IMG/VR virus record: IMGVR_UViG_3300046010_001069
Span: 1 to 40,846 of that record
Reading direction: 5' to 3' (one strand)
From: a virus
DNA length: 40,846 nucleotides
In this document: piece after piece, positions 23,421 to 29,086 of the stretch
Layout: every line of letters starts with the position of its first letter
Position numbering within the stretch: position 1 is the stretch's first letter
Notes under the pieces: generated by a model
Databases searched by the model: none
What the model was told of the DNA's origin: nothing
Seen by the model: the letters and a program-made list of their open reading frames with translations, nothing else
Translations under genes and position numbers: made by a program

Positions 23421-23768
23421 TCAGATTAGATGCTTGCTTGCAAGTGATGGGTCAGCAACTCCAATCCTTTGAGCGTGTCGTATCCGCCTTCTATCATGGG
23501 GGCTAGTGCCTGCCCAAATCCCTTCTCGTTCATGGCACAATGCCCACTCTAAACACATGGCTTTGACTGGACAATCACCGCACATCCGTTTAAACAACGC
23601 TCGCTGGTCTGTTGTTAGTTCATTGTTCTCAGGATAAAACAATTCCGTATCAATCCCCACACAATTACCCTTCGCAAACTCGGTTGAGTTATACGAAAGA
23701 TAATTGTATGAAAGGTCTGCTATTTCTTTGCTTGCTATTACTCTATGATGTTGTGGTTTAAACGACAT
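23421..23768 (-). CDS. whiB: WhiB-family iron-sulfur transcription regulator
   Basis: A 115-residue protein with Cys36, Cys63, Cys66 and Cys72 (NCVG, MCGDCPVKAMC), the C...CxxCx5C iron-sulfur pattern of WhiB, then LEWAL and the GIWAGTS turn before a basic tail (DRRRIRHAQR). WhiB proteins bind the principal sigma factor and DNA and occur only in actinobacteria and their phages. I chose ATG 23768, which overlaps the upstream stop (TGATG), over a longer start at 23810. It is the last gene of the leftward operon and may act as host-takeover regulator or repressor-like factor. Confidence 0.9.
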   Translation of the reverse strand: MSFKPQHHRVIASKEIADLSYNYLSYNSTEFAKGNCVGIDTELFYPENNELTTDQRALFKRMCGDCPVKAMCLEWALCHEREGIWAGTSPHDRRRIRHAQRIGVADPSLASKHLI

Positions 23769-24301
23769 CAATACCACCGCTTGGCAAGGAAGTGTGCGTA
23801 TGCTTTGCACGGGGAACCTGCGTAGCGGTGGTCTAGGTATGCGAGTCCTGCTTCAACTTGGATGTATCCGTCAGATGTCTTTTCGTATCCAACATTTTTC
23901 CATGTGGCTGGCATGAATTGTGCTATGCCGTATGCGCCACTTGATTTGTTCTCTGCTTTGTTTCGCCAATTACTTTCGGCAGTCCACAACGCCCATAAGC
24001 ACGACCATTGTTCTACTTGATTGCGTTGCATAAGTAGATTGATTGCATGTAATTGATAATTGTTAGTGTGATAAGCAACCAATCCAACCGCTGGCTGCGG
24101 TGGGGTGGCTGATGAGATGGCTGTACTTGGTGCTGCTTGATAGCCAATGAGTAAGCCCAGTACAAACGCTGTTGCTGCCACCGTCTTAACTCCACGGGTG
24201 GTCAGGGTGCTGCGTTTAAACTTACGCTTACGCATCTGTCTTGATGGCTTTGCGGTTTCTTTAATCAGGGGATTGTACTTGCTTGCTTCGTTAGGTTTCA
24301 T
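23768..24301 (-). CDS. Membrane-anchored lytic transglycosylase (SLT-like)
   Basis: A 177-residue protein. A basic N terminus (RQMRKRKFKRSTLTTR) is followed by one membrane segment near residues 38-54 (TVAATAFVLGLLIGY), then an SLT-type domain: ALWTAESNWRNKAENKSSGAYGIAQFMPATW with catalytic Glu109. It cleaves glycan strands. Its place in an early or leftward operon, away from the lysis cassette, suggests a role in wall remodelling or superinfection exclusion, not final lysis. ATG 24301 overlaps the upstream stop (ATGA), which decides the start. Confidence 0.82.
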   Translation of the reverse strand: MKPNEASKYNPLIKETAKPSRQMRKRKFKRSTLTTRGVKTVAATAFVLGLLIGYQAAPSTAISSATPPQPAVGLVAYHTNNYQLHAINLLMQRNQVEQWSCLWALWTAESNWRNKAENKSSGAYGIAQFMPATWKNVGYEKTSDGYIQVEAGLAYLDHRYAGSPCKAYAHFLAKRWY

Positions 24302-24669
24302 GCTGCTTTCTCCCACTCATGTAGTTCTCTCGGTTCCCAAAAGGTTTCAATAGTTGTTAACCAATAGTCCGAGATGTCTGTGTCGTACCCTTCACCATCA
24401 TCTGTGCCAACAACAATCATGTTGCCTTTGATGTTGTCCCAGTATGTAATGTTGCCAGCCAGTAGGCATAGCAGCGTTGCGTTGTTGTTGAAGTCAAGGT
24501 CATGTATCTTGCCTTCTTCATTTATGTATGCAGTTGCGTTAGGCAAACGCATGATTTCAATAAGTCCGCCCACACTTTCCTGCATTTTTTCTAGTGAGTC
24601 AAATACCCTGCGTGCGTATGTTCCGTCAGGATAAAGGACAACACCCTTGGTTGCTGGATGATTAGCCAT
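24298..24669 (-). CDS. DUF3846 domain protein
   Basis: A 123-residue protein. VLYPDGTYARRVFDSLEKMQESVGGLIEIMRLPNATAYINEEGKI matches DUF3846, a family common in actinophages without known function. A C-terminal DIDDYW-like segment (DTDISDYWLTTIETFWEPRE) follows. The start is ATG 24669, directly after a GTTTAAAC copy, with AAGGAGAG upstream; an upstream in-frame ATG at 24705 overlaps the preceding gene. Confidence 0.75.
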   Translation of the reverse strand: MANHPATKGVVLYPDGTYARRVFDSLEKMQESVGGLIEIMRLPNATAYINEEGKIHDLDFNNNATLLCLLAGNITYWDNIKGNMIVVGTDDGEGYDTDISDYWLTTIETFWEPRELHEWEKAA

Positions 24670-24671
24670 GT

Positions 24672-24887
24672 TTAAACACTCTCCTTTGCAGGTTTGTGAT
24701 GCCACCTGTTTTCAATAGCAGTATTGATTTCGGTTCGTATCTTTTGTGCATCAACCGCAACCGACTGAATTAAACTATCTTGTGGATACGCATGTGCAAG
24801 GTTGCCAACCCTACGCAATACACCATCCAATGCGTTTGCTGTGTCGTACCAAATTAGTACGCCATTTTCGTACACTTGCACCGTCAT
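24672..24887 (-). CDS. Hypothetical small protein
   Basis: A 71-residue protein (TVQVYENGVLIWYDTANALDGVLRRVGNLAH...), alpha/beta in look, coupled by ATGA overlap to the gene upstream and separated from the DUF3846 start by the Shine-Dalgarno/GTTTAAAC segment. No family is recognised. Confidence 0.62.
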   Translation of the reverse strand: MTVQVYENGVLIWYDTANALDGVLRRVGNLAHAYPQDSLIQSVAVDAQKIRTEINTAIENRWHHKPAKESV

Positions 24888-25210
24888 AGCGACTCCAGTT
24901 CTGTTGTGTTTAAACGGTTGTTTGTATGTTTAACAATCAATCCTTCGCCTTTGTCTATGCATAAGGCATCCAGTTGAATTGCTAAATTGTATTGCCCATC
25001 ATCCCCTTCACTTGGTTGATAGGTAGGAACCCACTCAGGTTCAAGGTTGTACTCAGCGTGGTTTTCATCTTTAAACCACCACATTTTGTAGCCTTCACGC
25101 TCATCCCATAGGAGATGGACATAGTATTCATCCCCTTGGTATGTGAAAGTGATGTCCTTTGTCCACACTCGGTCAATGTGTAGATGTTTTTTAACTTTGA
25201 TGGCAGCCAT
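24884..25210 (-). CDS. Hypothetical protein
   Basis: A 108-residue protein with many aromatic and charged residues (DITFTYQGDEYYVHLLWDEREGYKMWWFKDEN, then EPEWVPTYQPSEGDDGQYNLAIQLDALCIDKGEGL). The first half looks like an antiparallel beta domain. The start is ATG 25210, preceded by GTTTAAAC and AAGGTAGG. No family is recognised. Confidence 0.65.
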   Translation of the reverse strand: MAAIKVKKHLHIDRVWTKDITFTYQGDEYYVHLLWDEREGYKMWWFKDENHAEYNLEPEWVPTYQPSEGDDGQYNLAIQLDALCIDKGEGLIVKHTNNRLNTTELESL

Positions 25211-25212
25211 GT

Positions 25213-25377
25213 TTAAACACCTACCTTTGCTTGGTCAAGCATAGCCAGTACTTCTTTGTATGCTTCTGCTTTGTTCTTGTGATAACTGACTGTGCCTTGC
25301 TTCCATGTTCTGCCTGCTTGTTCTAAGCGTAAGTGGTAAGCAATCTTTGCAATGACTTGGTTCCTAATTTCTAGCAT
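25213..25377 (-). CDS. Hypothetical small protein (54 aa)
   Basis: A 54-residue basic helical protein (LEIRNQVIAKIAYHLRLEQAGRTWKQGTVSYHKNKAEAYKEVLAMLDQA). A longer frame to 25440 exists, but ATG 25377 sits right after the upstream gene's stop with GGTGGTGAG, so the short form is preferred. No family is recognised. Confidence 0.6.
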   Translation of the reverse strand: MLEIRNQVIAKIAYHLRLEQAGRTWKQGTVSYHKNKAEAYKEVLAMLDQAKVGV

Positions 25378-25379
25378 GA

Positions 25380-25706
25380 TTAACTCACCACCTGTACTGA
25401 TTGAACACGCATCTGCTGCCCACAAAAACGCACTTGCCACTCAATGGCTAGCGCCTTTGCTTGCTTCAAACTTTCTGCATAGAAAGTCTGCGGTTCCCAC
25501 TCTTTCTTTGTTGCCTTGTTGTAAAGGACTAGCAGATAGGGCTTCTTATTGTCGCCCTGTTTCCACATGTTCTCCACCTGTTCATCTGTGTACATGTCCA
25601 GCCTTTCTGTTATGTTAGGTGTGTTGGTGATTACGCTGGTTAGACCTGCATCTCTCACCAACACAAGACCTATCATCTCATGCCCTATTCGTGCGTAGTC
25701 AAGCAC
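25380..25706 (-). CDS. Hypothetical protein with GTG start
   Basis: A 108-residue protein (LDYARIGHEMIGLVLVRDAGL..., TFYAESLKQAKALAIEWQVRF). It would be the first gene of this leftward sub-operon. No Shine-Dalgarno precedes the GTG; instead the upstream 30 bases are nearly pure A/T with a TATGAAT-like -10, so the message could be leaderless, which is common in actinobacteria. An internal ATG (residue 11) is the alternative start. Function is unknown. Confidence 0.58.
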   Translation of the reverse strand: MLDYARIGHEMIGLVLVRDAGLTSVITNTPNITERLDMYTDEQVENMWKQGDNKKPYLLVLYNKATKKEWEPQTFYAESLKQAKALAIEWQVRFCGQQMRVQSVQVVS

Positions 25707-25722
25707 ATTTTAAAAATAATTC

Positions 25723-25738
25723 ATAACAATTTTGTTAT
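25723..25738. promoter_or_regulatory. Inverted repeat upstream of the leftward hypothetical gene
   Basis: ATAACAA and TTGTTAT flank a central TT. On the minus strand it overlaps the likely -10 region of the 25380-25706 gene, so it is a candidate operator. Confidence 0.4.
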
Positions 25739-25752
25739 CTTTGTTTAAACAT

Positions 25753-25875
25753 TTAGCACTCGCACTCCGGCTCTGCTAACCCATTGTTGTTTAAACATTT
25801 ACCATGCCACCACCACCGCAACCACCGCCACCTAGTTGGAATACGACACTCGTTTAAACACTTGGCTTGTGCCAT
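25753..25875 (-). CDS. Doubtful Cys/Trp-rich 40-residue frame
   Basis: An ATG frame encoding AKCLNECRIPTRWRW..., HGKCLNNN and AEPECEC. Two of the GTTTAAAC copies are read as CLN. Six cysteines suggest a metal-binding microprotein, but the ribosome-binding site is weak (GTGAG) and the centre is Trp/Arg low-complexity from a GGT/GGC repeat. Equally it may be chance within an intergenic region. Confidence 0.28.
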   Translation of the reverse strand: MAQAKCLNECRIPTRWRWLRWWWHGKCLNNNGLAEPECEC

Positions 25876-25887
25876 GTGCTAGACTCA

Positions 25888-25913
25888 CTTTTGTTTGCTA
25901 AAGCAAACAAAAG
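25888..25913. repeat. Perfect 11-bp hairpin
   Basis: CTTTTGTTTGC, loop TAAA, GCAAACAAAAG. There is no T-run, so it is not an ordinary terminator. It lies 35 bases from the DnaA box. Confidence 0.7.
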
Positions 25914-25947
25914 CAGGGCAAATAGGACATCTGTTTAAACACTTTAG

Positions 25948-25956
25948 TTATCCACA
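25948..25956 (+). promoter_or_regulatory. Perfect DnaA box
   Basis: TTATCCACA matches the bacterial DnaA-box consensus exactly, in an intergenic region next to a hairpin and AT-rich tracts. A second exact copy on the other strand at 28304-28312 lies within a coding gene. Confidence 0.5.
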
Positions 25957-25965
25957 ACTTTTACA

Positions 25966-25998
25966 CAAAAAAATAACCCCGCCATTTCTGACGGGGCT
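25966..25998 (-). terminator. Rho-independent terminator of the amidotransferase operon
   Basis: On the minus strand a nine-pair stem (AGCCCCGTC/GGCGGGGTT, two wobble pairs) with loop AGAAAT is followed by a seven-T run. It lies just downstream of the amidotransferase stop at 26015. Confidence 0.88.
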
Positions 25999-26014
25999 AT
26001 CTTGGTATGGTTGT

Positions 26015-26815
26015 TTAGTAGTTCATCATGCTGTGTTCGGTCATGGCGTTCCACTCATCATCATCATCAAACGCCATGTTGCGCCAGTCGTAGGTGTAAG
26101 CGTTGCGGTATGGTTTAAACGCTTGCCACTCCACAATCTTGCCGTCTTTGACTTTAAAATACTCGCCTTCGTTGGCTTCGTATGTCCAGTCAAGGCGTGT
26201 GTCTAGCATGGTGGCTGCATTTTCCACGGTGTCTAAGGTTGAACCGTAAACCAATGAGCCACGCTTGGTCTGACCAATCCACAATGGGGATGAGTTAACC
26301 CGTGCAAGGTGCAGCAGATTAGATGCGCCTTGTTCAATCCATGCCAGCGCTGCTGTGCCTTGGATAGTGGGCAGCAATTCGGTTGGATGCTGGGCAGATA
26401 ATCCCAGCAATGCAGCCACGGCTTCTGAGTCAACCTTGCCGTTGCGTGCAACCTTTAACTGTTTAAACAACTCCCTGTCGTTGCTGATGTGTCCGTTGTG
26501 CGTTAACACAATCTTGCCACGGGGGATGGGATGGTTGTTGTTGTTATCTTTCGGGTCGCCTTGGGTAGCCCAGCGGGTATGCAGAATTGCGGTCTGTGCA
26601 TTTCGGCATAGGTCTTTGTTGTATTGAACAAACTTTGTTGCTGGGATGGCAGCCTTTAGGATTACACGGTTGCCGTTGGCAGGGTTAATCCATGCGCTGC
26701 CCGTGGCATGTTGTCCACGGTGTTCAATGTCCAGCAGCATCTGACCTGCAAGGTCAGCAACGCTGGCACGCTGATGTTCTTTAGGGTTAAGGCAATAGCC
26801 TGCAATTCCACACAT
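26015..26815 (-). CDS. Class II glutamine amidotransferase (Ntn hydrolase)
   Basis: A 266-residue stand-alone glutaminase domain. The N terminus is MCGIAGY, so Cys2 becomes the nucleophile. HRGQHATGS, LHTRWATQGD (Arg81) and LTHNGHISND (Asn107, Gly108) match the GlmS/PurF-type glutamine-binding residues. The synthetase half of such enzymes is missing, so ammonia must go to a partner; the amidoligase upstream in the same operon is an obvious candidate. The ATG follows AACGAAAGGACTGGAA, a leader shared with two other genes. A strong terminator follows. Confidence 0.87.
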   Translation of the reverse strand: MCGIAGYCLNPKEHQRASVADLAGQMLLDIEHRGQHATGSAWINPANGNRVILKAAIPATKFVQYNKDLCRNAQTAILHTRWATQGDPKDNNNNHPIPRGKIVLTHNGHISNDRELFKQLKVARNGKVDSEAVAALLGLSAQHPTELLPTIQGTAALAWIEQGASNLLHLARVNSSPLWIGQTKRGSLVYGSTLDTVENAATMLDTRLDWTYEANEGEYFKVKDGKIVEWQAFKPYRNAYTYDWRNMAFDDDDEWNAMTEHSMMNY

Positions 26816-26844
26816 AATTTTTTCCAGTCCTTTCGTTGATGTTA

Positions 26845-27030
26845 TTAAGTGAAGTTTACCACACGACCCGTTGACCGTTCAAACACCTTGTTTAAACACG
26901 GGTCTAGTTGGTTTAAGTACCGTGCATCTTGTTCGGTGTAAAGCCCAGCGAACTTGCGCCCGCTGGGGTCAACACCATGCACGATAAATAATGGGGCTGT
27001 CGTGATAAGGCTGTCGCGGTCATCACTCAT
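26845..27030 (-). CDS. Hypothetical small protein (61 aa)
   Basis: A 61-residue protein (SDDRDSLITTAPLFIVHGVDPSGRKFAGLYTEQDARYLNQLDPCLNKVF...). The ATG lies inside the end of the upstream 48-residue gene, implying coupled translation. It sits between amidoligase and amidotransferase genes. GTTTAAAC at 26890 is read as CLN. Function is unknown; a substrate or adaptor of the neighbouring enzymes is conceivable. Confidence 0.6.
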   Translation of the reverse strand: MSDDRDSLITTAPLFIVHGVDPSGRKFAGLYTEQDARYLNQLDPCLNKVFERSTGRVVNFT

Positions 27031-27169
27031 TGTTTAAACACTCCGTCATCTGTCCCCAGCAGTATCCGTTTTCTGTCCACCATAGGTTAGTTGAAATTTC
27101 AATCAAACCTAATAGCAGCAGGGCAGATACAAAACCTGCAACAAACCAACCACGGTTAGTTAGTTTCAT
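27023..27169 (-). CDS. Small membrane protein (48 aa)
   Basis: A 48-residue protein (MKLTNRGWFVAGFVSALLLLGLIEISTNLWW..., ending MTECLNNE) with one strong transmembrane segment (about residues 8-25). It starts after GTTTAAAC, and its last codons overlap the next gene's ATG. It was found by reading the gap between annotated frames; overlap and membrane pattern support it. Its role is unknown. Confidence 0.62.
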   Translation of the reverse strand: MKLTNRGWFVAGFVSALLLLGLIEISTNLWWTENGYCWGQMTECLNNE

Positions 27170-27171
27170 GT

Positions 27172-27312
27172 TTAAACACCAACCTTCACGATTGTAATTT
27201 TTTGCTGGTTGTTTTCCAGCGCTGCCTTAATTTGGGCAAGGTCTGCCCAGTCTTTTGCCTTGCCTGTGCTGAGATAACTCCCAGCCTTGCTGTAAATGTA
27301 GAACTCAATCAT
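27172..27312 (-). CDS. Hypothetical small protein (46 aa)
   Basis: A 46-residue protein (MIEFYIYSKAGSYLSTGKAKDWADLAQIKAALENNQQKITIVKVGV) with a beta-alpha-beta look. ATG 27312 is chosen because GAAAGGACTGG lies just upstream, itself directly after a GTTTAAAC copy. The message between this gene and the amidoligase is highly structured (27313-27430). Function is unknown. Confidence 0.65.
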   Translation of the reverse strand: MIEFYIYSKAGSYLSTGKAKDWADLAQIKAALENNQQKITIVKVGV

Positions 27313-27337
27313 GGTTCCAGTCCTTTCGTTTAAACGG

Positions 27338-27430
27338 CTGGCAGATTTTGCCAGTCCGTTCGTGGGTTGCTGGGAATTGCACCCAGTTAACGGCTTACCC
27401 GTCAACCCTGCCCGCCTATTGCTGGCGGGC
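27338..27430 (-). ncRNA. Structured mRNA leader of the 46-residue gene (possible RNA element)
   Basis: On the minus strand four stems follow one another: GCCCGCC/GGCGGGC straddling the amidoligase stop (27410-27430), an outer GGGTTG/CAACCC stem enclosing two hairpins (ACGG/CCGT and CTGGG/CCCAG), and CTGGCA/TGCCAG (27338-27354). The enclosed pair forms a three-way junction about 50 bases long. It does not fit a tRNA. It could be a translational regulator or an RNA processing site. Confidence 0.4.
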
Positions 27431-28141
27431 TGCTAAGTCTGCTGCCCTGCCGTTAAGGTAGGTTGCAGTTTTGTCGGCAAGATAACCATTGCCAACCAAT
27501 CCCCGCAGCAATCCTGCAAGGTTGTTTAAACGGTTATCCATCATGTCTGCTGGGTCAATCATAATCCCAGCCTTGCTGAGTTCTGCCATGGCGTTGCAAA
27601 ATTCTGCCCATGCCTTGATTTTGCTGCCGTTGAGTGTGCCGTGGTGTAGGCGGATTTCAACCGTGCCGTGGCGGTCATAACTGGCTAGATTGAGTGAGTA
27701 GTACCTGCCACCGTTGATGTTGGCAATTCTGCCGTTGCGTACCTGCTCAGCGGTACGGTCTGCATCTTGCAGGCTAAGCGGTCTGCAAAATCCATTGTTT
27801 AAACGGGATGGCGCAACCAACGCTGCGATTGTGTCGTGAGCCATTGTCCAGTTCACAACAAGATTGGCAATACCGTTTAAACCGTAATGCTCAACGCCTA
27901 AGTGGACATGGTAGCCAGTCTGCTTGTTGACCGTAGCGCCAGCAGCAGCCAGCGCACGGGCAGCGGTTGTGCATTGGTTCAAGGTGTCTGCACCTAGGAT
28001 TGGTGAAACCGCCTCAGCGCTAACGCCACGGGTTCCATCAGGTTTAACCGCCCAATTCAAGCCAGCACGGTTAAGCAGGGTTTGTGCGCTGCCTATTGAA
28101 AGGCTGCTCATTTCTAGTTCTATGCCGTAGGTGGTAGCCAT
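27416..28141 (-). CDS. Amidoligase family enzyme (GS-like fold)
   Basis: A 241-residue protein. GIELEM near the N terminus, GYHVHLGV (His78, His80), RYYSLNLAS and GTVEIRLHHGTLNGSKIKAWAEF (Glu162, Arg164) match the putative amidoligase family (Amidoligase_2), which shares the glutamine-synthetase/glutamate-cysteine-ligase fold and is predicted to form amide bonds with ATP. Family members often neighbour glutamine amidotransferases, as here. Substrate is unknown; peptide, cell-wall or protein modification are options. The gene starts two bases after the upstream stop. Confidence 0.8.
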   Translation of the reverse strand: MATTYGIELEMSSLSIGSAQTLLNRAGLNWAVKPDGTRGVSAEAVSPILGADTLNQCTTAARALAAAGATVNKQTGYHVHLGVEHYGLNGIANLVVNWTMAHDTIAALVAPSRLNNGFCRPLSLQDADRTAEQVRNGRIANINGGRYYSLNLASYDRHGTVEIRLHHGTLNGSKIKAWAEFCNAMAELSKAGIMIDPADMMDNRLNNLAGLLRGLVGNGYLADKTATYLNGRAADLAARQQ

Positions 28142-28143
28142 GA

Positions 28144-28686
28144 TTAAGCCACCACCATTTCAAGATTGCATGCTGGGCAGATTGGGCAGCCGTGATTGTC
28201 CACGGTTGCACGGCTAACACGGCAGATGTAGTTGTCGTTTAAACAAGCAACCTTAATCAATCGGGTTGTTTGTTTTTTGCGTGCTGGGATTGTGATTGCA
28301 GCGTGTGGATAATCGGGCATCCTTTCAGCAATCATCTCAGCCCATGTTGGCAGATTGTCGGTGTTTAAACCGACACGGCTTAGGGCTGATTTAAATTCCC
28401 TGCCTTGTTTGAAATCACCAGTTGCAGCAGCAACAAGCAACGGCAAAACCAGTTTCACAACGGCTGATTTCTCAGCGATTGTTGGTGAAACAAAAATTTC
28501 TGCGTTGAACTCATCACTAGCAGCAGGTGGAACCAGTTGTGCGCCAACAAGATTTCTTTTGCCTTGTTGTGCTGGGAAACCGCATGAAAGTTTGATTGCG
28601 GGTTCTTCATCAGCCATGTCTAAACGGCTGCTGATTTTTGGCAGCGCTGCTGCTGCCAGTTTGTTTAACCATTGTTCACGGTTCAT
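28144..28686 (-). CDS. SprT-like protein with lost metalloprotease site
   Basis: A 180-residue protein whose frame follows actinophage SprT-like proteins: CGFPAQQGKRN, EIFVSPTI, GREFKSALSRVGL, YPHAAITIPARKKQTTRLIKVAC and a C-terminal zinc ribbon (C148, C155, C167, C170, C173). Where SprT proteins have HExxH followed by a further His, this one reads LVLPLLVAAATG and FKQGREF (residues 79-98). All zinc ligands of the peptidase site are absent, so it is probably a binding protein, not a protease. GGAAAGG precedes the ATG. It is the first gene of the leftward operon. Confidence 0.65.
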   Translation of the reverse strand: MNREQWLNKLAAAALPKISSRLDMADEEPAIKLSCGFPAQQGKRNLVGAQLVPPAASDEFNAEIFVSPTIAEKSAVVKLVLPLLVAAATGDFKQGREFKSALSRVGLNTDNLPTWAEMIAERMPDYPHAAITIPARKKQTTRLIKVACLNDNYICRVSRATVDNHGCPICPACNLEMVVA

Positions 28687-28814
28687 TTGTTTTGCCTTTC
28701 CAGTCTGCTGATTTAAACCCAGTTGTTTAAACCATTGGCACTACGGTAGCAGCAATTTTTGGATTGCAACACCATTTCAGGGATTTTTTTTGAAAGTTAT
28801 CAAATCGTTATAAA

Positions 28815-28827
28815 CGAACATTTGTTC
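28815..28827. promoter_or_regulatory. LexA/SOS-box-like operator
   Basis: CGAACATTTGTTC, a GAACA/TGTTC palindrome, resembles Gram-positive LexA sites (CGAAC-N4-GTTC). It lies next to a TATAAC-like -10 on the minus strand, upstream of the SprT-like gene, so DNA-damage control of the leftward operon is possible. Confidence 0.45.
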
Positions 28828-29043
28828 TAATTCTCATCTCACTATCTGAGATGCCATTGCCCGTGCTGGATTGCCCTGCCTGCGCTGCGATTGCCAGCGC
28901 CTGCCCTGCCCTGCCTGCCCTGCCTTGTTGTGTGCTGCGTGCTAGTAGCAGCAACAAGCCGTGCCAGCGCTGCGCCATGCCTAGCGCTGCTGCCCCGCTG
29001 CGTGTGCCGTGTCGCTGCGTTTAAACAAAAAGTGAGTGAGTGC

Positions 29044-29059
29044 GGGGTCATTTGACCCC
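29044..29059. promoter_or_regulatory. Operator-like palindrome
   Basis: GGGGTCA, TT, TGACCCC: perfect 7-bp arms with a 2-bp centre, too tight for an RNA hairpin, which fits a dimeric protein site. Confidence 0.45.
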
Positions 29060-29086
29060 AGCATTGTTAAAAACGCTGCGTATGTG

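Larger units (their letters stand above)
25707..26014. other. Gene-poor intergenic region, candidate origin
   Basis: About 308 bases with four GTTTAAAC copies (25743, 25789, 25852, 25933), a perfect DnaA box (25948-25956), an 11-bp perfect hairpin (25888-25913), a 7-bp inverted repeat ATAACAA/TTGTTAT (25723-25738) and the terminator of the amidotransferase gene. Only one doubtful 40-residue frame is open (25753-25875, minus). The combination resembles a replication origin or a dense regulatory region. Confidence 0.5.

Noticed and set aside
25743-25940. CRISPR-like array from four repeated octamers
   Set aside because: The repeat is only eight bases, spacing is uneven (46, 63 and 81 bases) and no cas genes are present; the Cas4-like nuclease is a replication-type RecB enzyme.
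27336-27410. tRNA-like arms on either strand near the 46-residue gene
   Set aside because: Five-pair stems with seven-base loops occur, but the T-loop lacks TTC, the anticodon-like loop lacks T33, and no acceptor stem of seven pairs encloses three arms.
16189-28686. Temperate lifestyle genes
   Set aside because: No integrase, excisionase, attachment site or recognisable CI-type repressor was found; the WhiB protein alone does not indicate lysogeny.
28851-29024. Plus-strand 57-residue Cys/Ala/Pro-rich frame ending in the octamer
   Set aside because: Codon use unlike the rest of the genome, no good ribosome-binding site and an equally open frame on the other strand. Kept only as part of the low-complexity finding.
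28842-29051. Minus-strand open frame of 69 residues in the divergent region
   Set aside because: Low-complexity Arg/Ala/Gln composition from the GC-rich repeat, start inside an operator-like palindrome and no ribosome-binding site.
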